Positions 1-10,357 of a DNA stretch of 64,000 nt are shown piece by piece; the first letter of the stretch is position 1, and every line of letters starts with the position of its first letter. The stretch spans positions 1-64,000 of the forward strand of contig UBYA01000011.1 in assembly GCA_900469615.1 (NCBI GenBank), written 5' to 3'. The position numbers and the translations under genes are program-made. The notes beneath the pieces are model-generated. The model ran no database searches, was not told the origin of the DNA, and worked only from the letters and a program-made list of their open reading frames with translations. The stretch is from Hyphomicrobiales bacterium. GTDB taxonomy: Bacteria > Pseudomonadota > Alphaproteobacteria > Rhizobiales > Rhizobiaceae.

Positions 1-737
1 GCATCGACACGAGCCTTGATGGCGCCTTCTTCGACGATCGAGTCGTAGCCGCCGACAACCTTGAAGCCCCATGCGCCGGACTTGAAGCCAGCACCGGCAA
101 CAACGTCAGGAGCGTAGTGGTTGGCCTTGTCGTCCGCCCACCAGCTGGAGCCGTAGGACGCATCCGAGCCGCTGGAGTTCGAGTCTTCGAGCGAGATGAC
201 GGCCGTGAAGCCGTTGCCTGCGTCGTAGTTGTAGGTCAACTGGTTGAGTTCGTACGGGCCGTCATAGATCACGTCGTCGTTGATGACGTCGCCGGCGTAG
301 CCCATGTACAGGTTGTACTGCGAGTCGAGCTTACCGACCGTGAAGCCGCCGAGGCTGATGTTGGCGAACAGAAGCTTCGTGGAGGTGGAGCCGCCGTCGT
401 TCCAGTCCCAACGCAGAACCATGTTGGTCTTCAGCGGGCCGTATTCGGTGTCGGTCGCGGTGTCGACGTTCAGCTCGGCGCGGGTGTGCCAGAGCGTGCC
501 GTTCTTGCTGTTCGGGTTATAGGCATCGTACCACTCGCCTTCGGTACGGACGCGGCCGCCGATCTTGAGGCAGGTTTCGGTGCCCGGGATGAAGAAGTAG
601 CCAGCACCGTATGCGTCGCAGATGCGAACGTATTCCAGCGGCTCGGGCTCGGCAGCGACGATCGCGTCAGCTGCGTGCGCGCCGGATACTGCTGCCAGCG
701 CAGCAGCGGAGCCGAGAAGAAGGCTCTTGATGTTCAT
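1..737 (-). CDS. ropA: RopA-like outer membrane porin (3' end outside window)
   Basis: Reading leftward from ATG at 737, the first 245 codons are open and run off the window edge. The product starts with a Sec signal peptide (MNIKSLLLGSAAALAAVSGAHAA, cleavage expected after residue 23 or so). It continues with the alphaproteobacterial porin signature: a Cys-containing segment (ICDAYGAGYFFIPGTETC) and then KIGGRVRTEGEW, the first beta strand. Later residues alternate polar and hydrophobic positions as in a 16-stranded barrel. AGGAG lies 5-6 nt before the ATG. The family forms trimeric general diffusion pores in the outer membrane of Rhizobiaceae, which often carry several paralogs. Which paralog this is cannot be told from the N-terminal part, so the symbol is tentative. 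Confidence 0.85.
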   Translation of the reverse strand, partial: MNIKSLLLGSAAALAAVSGAHAADAIVAAEPEPLEYVRICDAYGAGYFFIPGTETCLKIGGRVRTEGEWYDAYNPNSKNGTLWHTRAELNVDTATDTEYGPLKTNMVLRWDWNDGGSTSTKLLFANISLGGFTVGKLDSQYNLYMGYAGDVINDDVIYDGPYELNQLTYNYDAGNGFTAVISLEDSNSSGSDASYGSSWWADDKANHYAPDVVAGAGFKSGAWGFKVVGGYDSIVEEGAIKARVD

Positions 738-1285
738 TATAAACTCCTGATTGTAATATGCATTTCTAATTTACCGCGAGTGCAGAGCTGGAATACCGCT
801 TTGAAGATCGGTTCGGTCTAAAACGCGACCGGATAGCCCGGCAAATACGTACCTGATGTTGGCTTGAGTCCCCTCGAACCTCCATGATTGACCCCGCGGC
901 AAAGGTCTTGAAATGCCCCTACCGATCCGGCCGACTACTCGACCGTAAGACAACCTCTGTCCTGCATCCGATTTACAAACAGCCCGTATGTTTGTCAATT
1001 CAATGAAAGAGGCTCCGGCGTTAGTCTTGGGTGCTGTTGCCTAAATGCAACTGGTCTCCCGGACCACAACCCGGGCGGGGCCGACGCAGGCAATCGCCCG
1101 AAATCTGCGGCCAGCTCTGCCGCCGACAGGAACGCTGCGCCATTCGGCATGCCGGTCCGCGGCAAAGCGGTGCCTGCGGGTTTCAGCAATGCTCGGAAAC
1201 AAAACTCAATAAATCGGTACACACAGAAATATCGAATCTCCCTAGATTCCCGCCGGCGCGCCATCGAAAAGGGGACAAATCGCGA
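738..1285. other. Intergenic region between divergent porin and glycosyltransferase genes
   Basis: About 550 bp separate the two starts. Apart from the porin ribosome-binding site and the candidate promoter at 971-999, I see no gene, tRNA or clear terminator. The open frame continuing upstream of 1286 shows no protein-like composition, so I treat it as non-coding. Confidence 0.5.
971..999 (-). promoter_or_regulatory. Candidate promoter with internal inverted repeat for the porin gene
   Basis: On the minus strand a perfect TTGACA (999-994) is followed after 17 nt by TAAATC (976-971). The spacer holds an inverted repeat, CAAACA (995-990) and TGTTTG (982-977). If used, the porin mRNA would have a leader of about 230 nt, a plausible target for small RNAs. 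The -10 match is weak, so this is a candidate only. Confidence 0.35.
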
Positions 1286-2029
1286 ATGCATGAGAACCGC
1301 CAGATATTCATCGCTACCCCCTGTTTCGGCGGTCTCGTTACCAAGGATTACATGCAATCCATCTTTTCCCTGATGCAGACGGGCGCGCAGGCCGGCATTC
1401 AACTGACGCTCGCCCTGCTCGGCAACGATGCCTTGATCACGCGCAGCCGCAACACCCTCGTATCGTCCTTTCTGAACGACACCGCGGCCACCCACATGCT
1501 GTTCATCGACGCCGACATCAGCTTCGAACCGGATCAGGTGATGCGGTTGCTCGACGCCGACAAGGATGTCGTCGCGGCGATGTATCCGATCAAGGATTAC
1601 GATTGGAACACTGCCGCTCGCACCAATTCGCAGGACGGCTCGTCGCTTGCCTCAGCAGCGCTCCATTATGTCGGCACGCCTCTGATTGGCCAGAGTGCGG
1701 AACGGGACGGCGATTTTGTCAGCGCCGTCTATGCCGGAACCGGCATGCTTCTCATCAAGCGTGCGGTCATCGAGGCGATGACGGAGGCCTATCCGGGACT
1801 GCGCTATAACGCCATCCATGCCTATCCGAGCACGAAGCCATCGCCGGGCACGCAATACGCGCTGTTTGAATGCATGATCGAGGAAGAGACGGGCCTCTAT
1901 CTCAGCGAGGATTTCGCCTTCTGCCGTCGCTGGCGCGCGCTTGGCGGCAAGATCTGGCTCGATACCGCCAGCAAGCTCTCGCACACAGGCCCTCATCGTT
2001 TCGTCGGCGACACCGCGCCGCGCTATTGA
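1286..2029 (+). CDS. GT2-like glycosyltransferase family protein
   Basis: A 247-residue protein starting at ATG 1286, with a purine-rich AAAAGGGGAC upstream as ribosome-binding site. It is soluble, with no signal peptide. The segment HMLFIDADISFEPD (about residues 70-83) looks like the DxD-containing nucleotide-sugar site of GT-A folds. It is followed by a stretch in which the protein may sense or bind an acceptor, and a C-terminal EDFAFCRRW motif also typical of GT-A enzymes. Similar stand-alone proteins occur in Rhizobiaceae, generally annotated as hypothetical or glycosyltransferase. The donor and acceptor are unknown. The frame stays open upstream, but 85 extra codons there look non-coding. 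Confidence 0.65.
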   Translation: MHENRQIFIATPCFGGLVTKDYMQSIFSLMQTGAQAGIQLTLALLGNDALITRSRNTLVSSFLNDTAATHMLFIDADISFEPDQVMRLLDADKDVVAAMYPIKDYDWNTAARTNSQDGSSLASAALHYVGTPLIGQSAERDGDFVSAVYAGTGMLLIKRAVIEAMTEAYPGLRYNAIHAYPSTKPSPGTQYALFECMIEEETGLYLSEDFAFCRRWRALGGKIWLDTASKLSHTGPHRFVGDTAPRY

Positions 2030-2167
2030 GGCGGCACAAAGCCGCCCCTTCGGAAAATCTCGCGTAGGTTGTATTTTCGACGCATGGCGGCTGCGATTCC
2101 TCCAGCCAACCGTGCTGTTTGCGGCGGGGTTGACAGGAACCAACGCGACGGCATAGCCTTTTCACAT

Positions 2168-4212
<2,045 letters not shown>

Positions 4213-4213
4213 G

Positions 4214-5194
4214 ATGCGCATCCTCGTCAAAGGGGCCGGCGTCGCCGGCCTCACCGTCGCTCACGAACTGTACGCGCGCGGTGCCGAAGTCACGGTCTTT
4301 GAGACCAGCCGCAATTTCAGCCGCGCCGCCTCCTGGCTCGCCGGCGGAATGCTGGCCCCATGGTGCGAACGGGAAAGTGCCGATGCGGCCGTGCTTGAAC
4401 GCGGTCGCGACGCTGCCGATCGATGGGAAGCGATCCTGCCGGGAAGGATCGTCCGCAATGGAACGCTTGTCCTCGCGCCGAACCGCGATCGACAGGAGCT
4501 AAGACGGTTCGCGGACCGCACGACGGGCTATCGCTGGGTGGACGAGCACGAAATCGCCACCCTTGAACCGTCCCTCGCCGGCCGTTTCCGGCACGGCCTG
4601 TTCTTTCCGCAGGAAGCGCACCTCAATCCGCGCGAGGTCCTGCATTCATTGAGAGACGATCTTTCGGCAAAGGGCGTCATATTTGCCGACGGAATAGCCG
4701 ACGACGGCGAATTTGCCGATATCGTCGACTGCACGGGAGCGGCTCGTATCCGCCTAAGTCGGGAGTTGCGGGGTGTTCGGGGCGAAATGCTCTATCTGCA
4801 GACGCAGGAGATCGCGCTTTCACGGCCTGTCCGCCTGCTGCATCCGCGCTTTCCCGTCTATATCGTGCCGCGCGGCGACGGCCTGTTCATGGTCGGCGCG
4901 ACCATGATCGAAACCGAGTTCGGCGGGGCCATTACCGCCCGCTCGCTGATGGAACTGCTGAACGCGGCCTATGCGCTGCATCCGGCCTTTGCCGACGCCG
5001 CCGTCGTCGAAACCGGCGCCGGCGTCCGCCCCGCCTTCCCGGACAACCTTCCCCGCGTCATGCAGGAAGGCAAAACCATCCTTATCAACGGCCTTTATCG
5101 CCACGGCTTCCTGCTGGCGCCGGCGATGGCCGCCGAAGCGGCAAGCCTCATCTTTTCCAGATACGACAGCAACAGGAACCGCCCATGCGCCTGA
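4214..5194 (+). CDS. thiO: Glycine oxidase ThiO
   Basis: A 326-residue FAD-dependent oxidase of the DAO family that makes iminoglycine (dehydroglycine) for thiazole formation. The N-terminal dinucleotide fold (ILVKGAGVAGLTVAHEL, residues 3-19) binds FAD, and GAGVRPAFPDNLP near the C-terminus is typical of the family. It starts one base after the thiC stop and its last 10 bases overlap thiS, so translation is probably coupled. Use of ThiO rather than ThiH fits an aerobic organism. Confidence 0.92.
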   Translation: MRILVKGAGVAGLTVAHELYARGAEVTVFETSRNFSRAASWLAGGMLAPWCERESADAAVLERGRDAADRWEAILPGRIVRNGTLVLAPNRDRQELRRFADRTTGYRWVDEHEIATLEPSLAGRFRHGLFFPQEAHLNPREVLHSLRDDLSAKGVIFADGIADDGEFADIVDCTGAARIRLSRELRGVRGEMLYLQTQEIALSRPVRLLHPRFPVYIVPRGDGLFMVGATMIETEFGGAITARSLMELLNAAYALHPAFADAAVVETGAGVRPAFPDNLPRVMQEGKTILINGLYRHGFLLAPAMAAEAASLIFSRYDSNRNRPCA

Positions 5195-5382
5195 TCATCA
5201 ACGGCGAAACACAGATCGTCGAGGCAGCAACGCTTTCGCAGCTTCTAGTTGCCCTGGACTATGAGGGCGAGTGGCTGGCAACCGCCGTCAACGGCGAACT
5301 CATCCATCGTGAAGAGCGCGATGACCACCCCCTTGCCGACAATGACCGGATCGAAATCCTCACGCCAATGCAAGGAGGCTGA
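5185..5382 (+). CDS. thiS: Sulfur carrier protein ThiS
   Basis: A 65-residue ubiquitin-like protein ending in the required Gly-Gly (MQGG). The C-terminus is adenylated and thiocarboxylated, then delivers sulfur to ThiG. The sequence opens with MRLIINGE and has the DRIEILTPMQGG tail of the family. It overlaps the end of thiO by 10 bp and is followed 3 bp later by thiG. No thiF is present in this operon, so activation must come from a gene elsewhere. Confidence 0.95.
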   Translation: MRLIINGETQIVEAATLSQLLVALDYEGEWLATAVNGELIHREERDDHPLADNDRIEILTPMQGG

Positions 5383-5385
5383 CCC

Positions 5386-6159
5386 ATGCTTGAGCTCTAC
5401 GGAATAAAAATCGCATCGCATCTTCTTCTCGGTACGGCCCGCTACCCTTCACCGGCCGTGCTGGCGCAGGCCGTCCAGCGCTCGGGCACCGAGATCGTCA
5501 CCCTATCCCTGCGCCGGGAAACGGCGGGCGGACGCAACGGCGGCGCATTCTTCGACATGATTCGCGGCCTGGGCGTCCGCGTTCTTCCCAACACCGCCGG
5601 CTGCCATGGAGTATCCGAAGCAATCCTGACCGCGAAAATGGCGCGCGAGGTGTTTCGAACCAACTGGATCAAGCTTGAGGTAATCGGCCATCACGACACG
5701 CTTCAGCCCGATGTCTTCGCTCTGGTGGAGGCGGCCAGGATTCTCACGGATGACGGTTTCGAGGTCTTTCCCTATACGACGACCGATCTCGTCGTCGCCG
5801 AGCGTCTGCTGGACGCCGGATGCAAGGTGCTGATGCCCTGGTGCGCGCCGATCGGCACGGCGGCAGGGCCGCTCGACCCCTCGGCTCTTCGTTCCATGAG
5901 AGCGCATTTTCCGCAAGTGCCGCTCATCGTGGACGCCGGTATCGGCAGGCCCTCGCATGCGGCCGCCGTCATGGAGTTCGGCTTCGATGCCGTGCTTCTC
6001 AACACGGCCGTCGCCGGCGCCGGCGATCCGGCGGCCATGGCGGAAGCCTTCGCCGAGGCGATCGAGGCCGGCAGGCAGGCTTTTGGCGCGGGCATGCTGG
6101 AGCCGCGCGACATGGCGGTGCCGTCCACTCCGCTCATCGGAAAGGCGGTTTTCTCGTGA
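5386..6159 (+). CDS. thiG: Thiazole synthase ThiG
   Basis: A 257-residue TIM-barrel enzyme that condenses 1-deoxy-D-xylulose 5-phosphate, ThiS thiocarboxylate and iminoglycine into the thiazole phosphate. Lys96 in NWIKLEVIG is the Schiff-base lysine. [21 protein letters not shown] and [18 protein letters not shown] are family motifs, the last forming the phosphate site. It is the fourth gene of the thi operon, with AAGGAGG just before the start. Its TGA stop overlaps the GTG start of thiE. Confidence 0.96.
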   Translation: MLELYGIKIASHLLLGTARYPSPAVLAQAVQRSGTEIVTLSLRRETAGGRNGGAFFDMIRGLGVRVLPNTAGCHGVSEAILTAKMAREVFRTNWIKLEVIGHHDTLQPDVFALVEAARILTDDGFEVFPYTTTDLVVAERLLDAGCKVLMPWCAPIGTAAGPLDPSALRSMRAHFPQVPLIVDAGIGRPSHAAAVMEFGFDAVLLNTAVAGAGDPAAMAEAFAEAIEAGRQAFGAGMLEPRDMAVPSTPLIGKAVFS

Positions 6160-6767
6160 CGCTCGACCCTTTCTATCTCATCGTCGATAGCGCAGCCTGG
6201 ATCAGGAGACTGGTGCCGCTCGGCGTCAAACTGGTGCAGTTGCGCATCAAGGACCGTACGCTTGAGGATATCCGCGCGGAGATTCGCGAATCGAAGGCAG
6301 TCTGTGCCGCCTACTCGTGCCAATTGATCGTCAACGACCATTGGCGGCTTGCCATCGATGAAGGTTGCGATTTCATCCACCTCGGGCAGGAAGATCTGGC
6401 CGCCGCCGATCTCGGCGCCGTTCGCGCGGCCGGATTGAACCTGGGACTCTCGACCCACGACGAAACGGAATTGGCACAAGCACTTGCAGCTGAGCCCGAT
6501 TACATAGCCCTCGGGCCGATCTATCCAACCATCCTCAAGGCCATGGCCTGGGCGCCTCAGGGTCTGGACCGCATCGCCCAATGGAAAACGCATATCGGCC
6601 ACATGCCGCTTGTTGCGATCGGTGGACTGACGGTCGAACGCCTCGCGGGCATATTCGCACATGGAGCCGATTGCAGCGCCGTCGTAACCGACATCACACG
6701 CAACAGTGATCCGGAATCGCGGACGCTCGAATGGATAAGAGCCACACGGCCACGGCTCAAAAGCTGA
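6156..6767 (+). CDS. thiE: Thiamine phosphate synthase ThiE
   Basis: A 203-residue TIM-barrel enzyme that joins HMP-PP and thiazole phosphate to give thiamine phosphate. Motifs in order: VQLRIKD (residues 26-32), [42 protein letters not shown] and PLVAIGGLT. The GTG start at 6156 overlaps the thiG stop (GTGA), indicating coupled translation. The long open frame upstream of 6156 is only a shadow of thiG. It closes the operon. thiD and thiL are not in the window. Confidence 0.9.
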   Translation: MTLDPFYLIVDSAAWIRRLVPLGVKLVQLRIKDRTLEDIRAEIRESKAVCAAYSCQLIVNDHWRLAIDEGCDFIHLGQEDLAAADLGAVRAAGLNLGLSTHDETELAQALAAEPDYIALGPIYPTILKAMAWAPQGLDRIAQWKTHIGHMPLVAIGGLTVERLAGIFAHGADCSAVVTDITRNSDPESRTLEWIRATRPRLKS

Positions 6768-6925
6768 AGAATTGTGGGGACATCGCCGCATCCTGCGTGT
6801 TTTTCGGGCCGTGTGCCCGATGAACGGCGCATTCATAAAATATTCAGGCGAACATAATCATGCTTAAGACGTTGATTAAATGACTCGCGCATTCGCTGAG
6901 TTTGAAGACTGCTTTGGAGGTAGTC

Positions 6926-7279
6926 ATGATAAAGAAGACGGTTTTTACGGTTTTGCTGGCCGCTACGGTCGTAGGCGGCGCATTGGCGCCTGTAAGCTTC
7001 GCGCAAGCGCAGCAATATGACGGCCGGCCGCCCTATCGCGGCGACTGGCGTGGCCATGACGACTGGCGTCGCCATCACCATCACGGCAATGGCGGCGCAA
7101 TTGCCGGCGGTGTCGCTGCCGGTCTGATCGGCGGCCTTATCGGCGGCGCCATCGCCAATGGCGGCCCGGTTTACGCAGCGCCTCCCCCGCCGCCGCCGAG
7201 ATGCTGGTTCGAGAACCGCGCGGTTCAAAACCAGTATGACGACGGCTGGCACTACGAGCGCATCCGCGTTTGTAACTAG
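6926..7279 (+). CDS. Small secreted His/Gly-rich glycine-zipper protein
   Basis: A 117-residue protein of unknown function. A signal peptide (about residues 1-28, ending in an Ala-Gln-Ala region) is followed by an Arg/His-rich stretch (WRRHHHHGNGG) and then a glycine-zipper segment (AIAGGVAAGLIGGLIGGAIA, residues 58-77). Next come a poly-Pro linker and a C-terminal domain with two Cys (RCWFENR and RVCN), probably disulfide bonded. GGAGG lies 6 nt before ATG 6926, which is why I prefer it to the in-frame ATG at 6902. Such proteins in Rhizobiales are periplasmic or envelope associated. The His cluster could bind metal, which is an inference. Confidence 0.75.
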   Translation: MIKKTVFTVLLAATVVGGALAPVSFAQAQQYDGRPPYRGDWRGHDDWRRHHHHGNGGAIAGGVAAGLIGGLIGGAIANGGPVYAAPPPPPPRCWFENRAVQNQYDDGWHYERIRVCN

Positions 7280-7335
7280 GACGGCCAACACGTTCGCCAT
7301 CAGGCGAACCGTGCACATGACAGACGATATGGAGA

Positions 7336-7369
7336 TTGCCGGCGGCTGAAACCGCCGGCAAACTTTTTT
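7336..7369 (+). terminator. Rho-independent terminator
   Basis: A perfect 10-bp stem (TTGCCGGCGG and CCGCCGGCAA) with loop CTGAAA is followed by AC and six T. It lies 57 bp after the stop of the glycine-zipper gene and ends its transcript. Confidence 0.85.
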
Positions 7370-7390
7370 CGAAAGTGTCGGGCTGTCCGA

Positions 7391-8251
7391 TTATGGGGCG
7401 TGCGTTCGCGAATAGGCGTTCGGTGCGGGAAACACTCTCCCGGCAAGGCTTTCGGCCCGCGGACGCCAGATTTCCACCTTCAGCGGATAGCAAGCCGCCG
7501 TATCGCTCGAATGCTCGCTGCCGCAATCCCCACCGGGGCAGGCCGAAAGGGCGCCGAGCAGGTCGATCTCTGCGAAGAATTCGATGAAATCGCCCGGCCG
7601 CACCGGGCTTGCCTTCATGAAATACTGATGCGTATCGCGCGTGAAGCCGGTGCACATGAACACGTTCAAGACGTCATGGACATGAAACTCCGCTTCCTGA
7701 ACGGGAATATTCATCTCCTTGGCAAGGGCGCGCGACAGGTTGGAATGGCAGCAATGATGATAGTCGTCATCTTTCAGCAGCCGGTTCGTGTAGGGGTCGC
7801 AGCGCGTGCCGATGACATCATGGACGCCGGCTCCATCCGCATCCCAGCCGTACCAGCCGAGCGTATCATGGGTAATCGTCGCCATCGGCCGCAGATATGG
7901 CAAGGTGCTCCACAGCCGGTCTCCGACTCCGACATGGGTGGCGTGCAGCGCCCGCGTCTTGCCGCTGAAAAAGCGCTCCGATAGATCGGCTGCGTTCCAC
8001 AAATTGAGATCGCCCACCTGCGATCCCTCTACGCTGACGATACGGAAGAAATGCCCCTTCGGCACCCGGAAACTGCCGCCTTCGCGCGGCGGCACGATGA
8101 CCTCGGCAACCTTGGCCATGCCCTCCCGGGCGGCATGCAGCACATCCATATCGGCCGGCGTCAGCGTTCCGTTGGGATAAACCACGACCGGCGGCTTGCG
8201 ACGCCGCTCCTCTGCATCGGCGGGAGCGGGCATGTCAAAAAGACTGTTCAT
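7391..8251 (-). CDS. DUF1989 (urea carboxylase-associated) family protein
   Basis: A 286-residue protein matching the DUF1989 family. Typical features are PKGHFFRIVSVEGSQVGDLNLWNA (N-terminal half), LPYLRPMATITHDTLG, and a Cys/His-rich centre (GTRCDPYTN, YHHCCHSNL) that may hold a metal. FMCTGFTRD and PGDFIEFFAEIDLL follow. Members often sit beside urea or guanidine carboxylase genes, but none is visible here, so the role is unresolved. The gene diverges from a LysR-type regulator starting at 8379, the usual arrangement for a regulator and its target. Confidence 0.75.
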   Translation of the reverse strand: MNSLFDMPAPADAEERRRKPPVVVYPNGTLTPADMDVLHAAREGMAKVAEVIVPPREGGSFRVPKGHFFRIVSVEGSQVGDLNLWNAADLSERFFSGKTRALHATHVGVGDRLWSTLPYLRPMATITHDTLGWYGWDADGAGVHDVIGTRCDPYTNRLLKDDDYHHCCHSNLSRALAKEMNIPVQEAEFHVHDVLNVFMCTGFTRDTHQYFMKASPVRPGDFIEFFAEIDLLGALSACPGGDCGSEHSSDTAACYPLKVEIWRPRAESLAGRVFPAPNAYSRTHAP

Positions 8252-8378
8252 GATAACGTTCAGATCCTCACCGATTCAAACCGGGCTGTTCGATTCGCCA
8301 GCACTGTAAGGATATGGAGCCGGCGGGCAACAGCGATTGTCCTTGCTCTTTGGCTAAGTCCTGCTTAGCCTCGTGCGA

Positions 8379-9239
8379 ATGCCACAAGTCCCGCTCGCTT
8401 CCCTGCGCCCCTTCGAGGCGGCCACCCGCCATGAGAGCTTCGTCAAGGCGGCGGCCGAGCTCAATATGACGTCAGCCGCCATCAGCCAGCATGTGCGAGC
8501 CGTGGAAAACTGGCTGGGTGTGGCGCTGTTCATCCGCCATGCCCGCGGCGTCACGGCGACAACGGCCGGCCGCGACTTCGCGGCGGCGGTTGCAAACGGT
8601 CTTGGGCATATCGAAATCGCCGCTCAGCAGTTAAGGCTGGACAGCATTGAACATCCCGTCAGCGTGGCATGCATCGCTTCCGTTGCCACCCGCTGGCTGA
8701 TACCGCGCCTGCCTGCCTTCCGGAAAAAGCATCCCGGTATCCGCATCAACATCGTCTATGCGCTCGACGCGCCCACGCCGAAGGGCGCAGGCGTCGATCT
8801 CATGATCCGCCATGGGCCGCGACCGGCTGCGGACGCCGTCGCGCTTTTGGCCGCCGAGACGCGGCCGACCTGCTCGGCGGAGTACAAACGCCGTCATGGC
8901 CCGCTGCAAAATCCCGCCGATCTCGCCGATGCCGATCTTCTGCACGACGAAACGAGCTCCTCCTGGGCGCGCTGGTTTGCCCTCGCGGGTCTTCACCGGT
9001 CGCCGGATTCAGGACCGGTCTTTGCCGATTTCAGCCTGATGATCGCATCGGTCATCGGCGGCCAGGGCGTCGGTCTCTGCCCGACAGCCCTGATTGCCGA
9101 CGAATTGGCCAACGGTACCTTGGTCACTCTGTTCGATACGCCGCTGGATACGGACAAGTTCTATTGGCTGCTCCAGGGCGACCGCCTGTCCGGCGAAGCG
9201 CAGATATTTCGCGACTGGCTGGTTTCCGCCGGCGGCTAG
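8379..9239 (+). CDS. LysR family regulator, GcvA-like
   Basis: A 286-residue regulator with an N-terminal winged helix-turn-helix (SFVKAAAELNMTSAAISQHVRAVE, about residues 22-45) and a LysR substrate-binding domain. The start region PLASLRPFEAATRHESF is typical of the GcvA subgroup. GTG 8373 is an alternative start, and neither has a strong ribosome-binding site. It diverges from the DUF1989 gene with 127 bp between them, so that gene is its most likely target. The co-inducer is unknown. Confidence 0.8.
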   Translation: MPQVPLASLRPFEAATRHESFVKAAAELNMTSAAISQHVRAVENWLGVALFIRHARGVTATTAGRDFAAAVANGLGHIEIAAQQLRLDSIEHPVSVACIASVATRWLIPRLPAFRKKHPGIRINIVYALDAPTPKGAGVDLMIRHGPRPAADAVALLAAETRPTCSAEYKRRHGPLQNPADLADADLLHDETSSSWARWFALAGLHRSPDSGPVFADFSLMIASVIGGQGVGLCPTALIADELANGTLVTLFDTPLDTDKFYWLLQGDRLSGEAQIFRDWLVSAGG

Positions 9240-9280
9240 GCCGTAGAGAACTCGGGTCTCGGGAACGGCTGCGAGCTTTA

Positions 9281-10285
9281 TCAGAGATTTTCCGCAGTAA
9301 CCGTCAGAAACCGCACCGGCTCCGGATCGATGTCGGTATCGATCAACCCCAGCCGCTTCAGCGTCATGTCGATGGCACGACGGGCCTGAATTTCCGGCGC
9401 CTGGTCAAGGACGATCGTCATCAAACCTTGCTTCAGATAGCCGCGCGTGGCGTCCGACAATTCGTGACCGACCCAGAAGACAGACGGCATGCGATGGCGG
9501 CGCAGAACCGTTGCGATCGCCGCGTTGTCGCCGCCTGCGCTATAAAGACCGGCGATGTCGGGATATCTCGCAAATGCGCTCGTCAGAAGCTCCATCGTCT
9601 TCATCTCGTCGTCTTCATCGAACATGACTTCGGCGAAGCGGTGCGACGGGTTGGCGTGCGCCAGCAGATGATCGGAAAAGCCGCGAATGCGCGCCTTGTG
9701 GTTCTCGTAGGCGCCGCTGTGACAGAGTGCGACAAAGGCTCCGGAGACGCCTGCCTGCATGCGCGTCATGTAGAAGGCGGCGGTGCGCCCGGCTGCCTCG
9801 TTGTCGATGCCGACATAAGACAGCTCCGGAGCCGGCCGCGTCATGATCTGTACGACGGGTATGCCGCCGCCGGCGGCCCTGCGGACGCTGCCGACCACAT
9901 CCGGGTGATCGGGTGCGACCACGATCAGCGCGGAGCGCCGCGCCTGAGGATTTGCGATATGCCGCGAGAAATCGGCGGGATCGTCTTCCCGCACGAAGGT
10001 CCGCTGGATCAAAATATCCTTGTCGAGCAGGGCCGCGATGCGCTCGAAGGCGCGATTGAGCCTCGAGTAGAAATAGGTCTCCGGCCGGAGCAGCACGACC
10101 TCGATACGCACCAGCCCATGCCGGGTGCCCGCGCGCGGCGCGCGATAACCGAGCCGCCTGGCTGCGATGAATATCTTTTCCGCGGTTTCCGGCAAAACAT
10201 TGCCACGCCCGTTCAACGCGCGCTCGACCGTGGCGGCGCCGACGCCGGCCGCCGCAGCCACATCCTTCAACGTAATCTTGGCCAC
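9281..10285 (-). CDS. LacI family transcriptional regulator
   Basis: A 334-residue LacI-type repressor. The N-terminal helix-turn-helix and hinge (ITLKDVAAAAGVGAATVERALNG, residues 4-26) precede a periplasmic-binding-protein-like sensor domain. The sensor domain resembles those of sugar or sugar-acid responsive members. No transporter or catabolic gene adjoins it, so its regulon is not local apart from itself. A perfect 16-bp palindrome lies 24-39 bp before its start and suggests autoregulation. Confidence 0.85.
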   Translation of the reverse strand: MAKITLKDVAAAAGVGAATVERALNGRGNVLPETAEKIFIAARRLGYRAPRAGTRHGLVRIEVVLLRPETYFYSRLNRAFERIAALLDKDILIQRTFVREDDPADFSRHIANPQARRSALIVVAPDHPDVVGSVRRAAGGGIPVVQIMTRPAPELSYVGIDNEAAGRTAAFYMTRMQAGVSGAFVALCHSGAYENHKARIRGFSDHLLAHANPSHRFAEVMFDEDDEMKTMELLTSAFARYPDIAGLYSAGGDNAAIATVLRRHRMPSVFWVGHELSDATRGYLKQGLMTIVLDQAPEIQARRAIDMTLKRLGLIDTDIDPEPVRFLTVTAENL

Positions 10286-10308
10286 ACTCCCCTCGCCCCT
10301 TAATCCCG

Positions 10309-10324
10309 TGATCAGATCTGATCA
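10309..10324. promoter_or_regulatory. Perfect 16-bp palindrome, likely LacI-family operator
   Basis: TGATCAGATCTGATCA is fully self-complementary and sits 24 bp upstream of the LacI-type gene starting at 10285. Position and symmetry fit an autoregulatory operator. Unlike classical LacI sites it has central GATC rather than CG. Confidence 0.55.
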
Positions 10325-10357
10325 TAGAATCGTGTCCGGCGAAAGGAGCATCAACTG

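Noticed and set aside
1031..1285. N-terminal extension of the glycosyltransferase-like gene
   Set aside because: The 85 extra codons are Arg/Cys/Gln-rich and unlike a folded domain, and a ribosome-binding site supports ATG 1286.
6795..6825. TCGGGC/GCCCGA hairpin after thiE as terminator
   Set aside because: The T-run precedes the stem on the plus strand and no U-tract follows on either strand.
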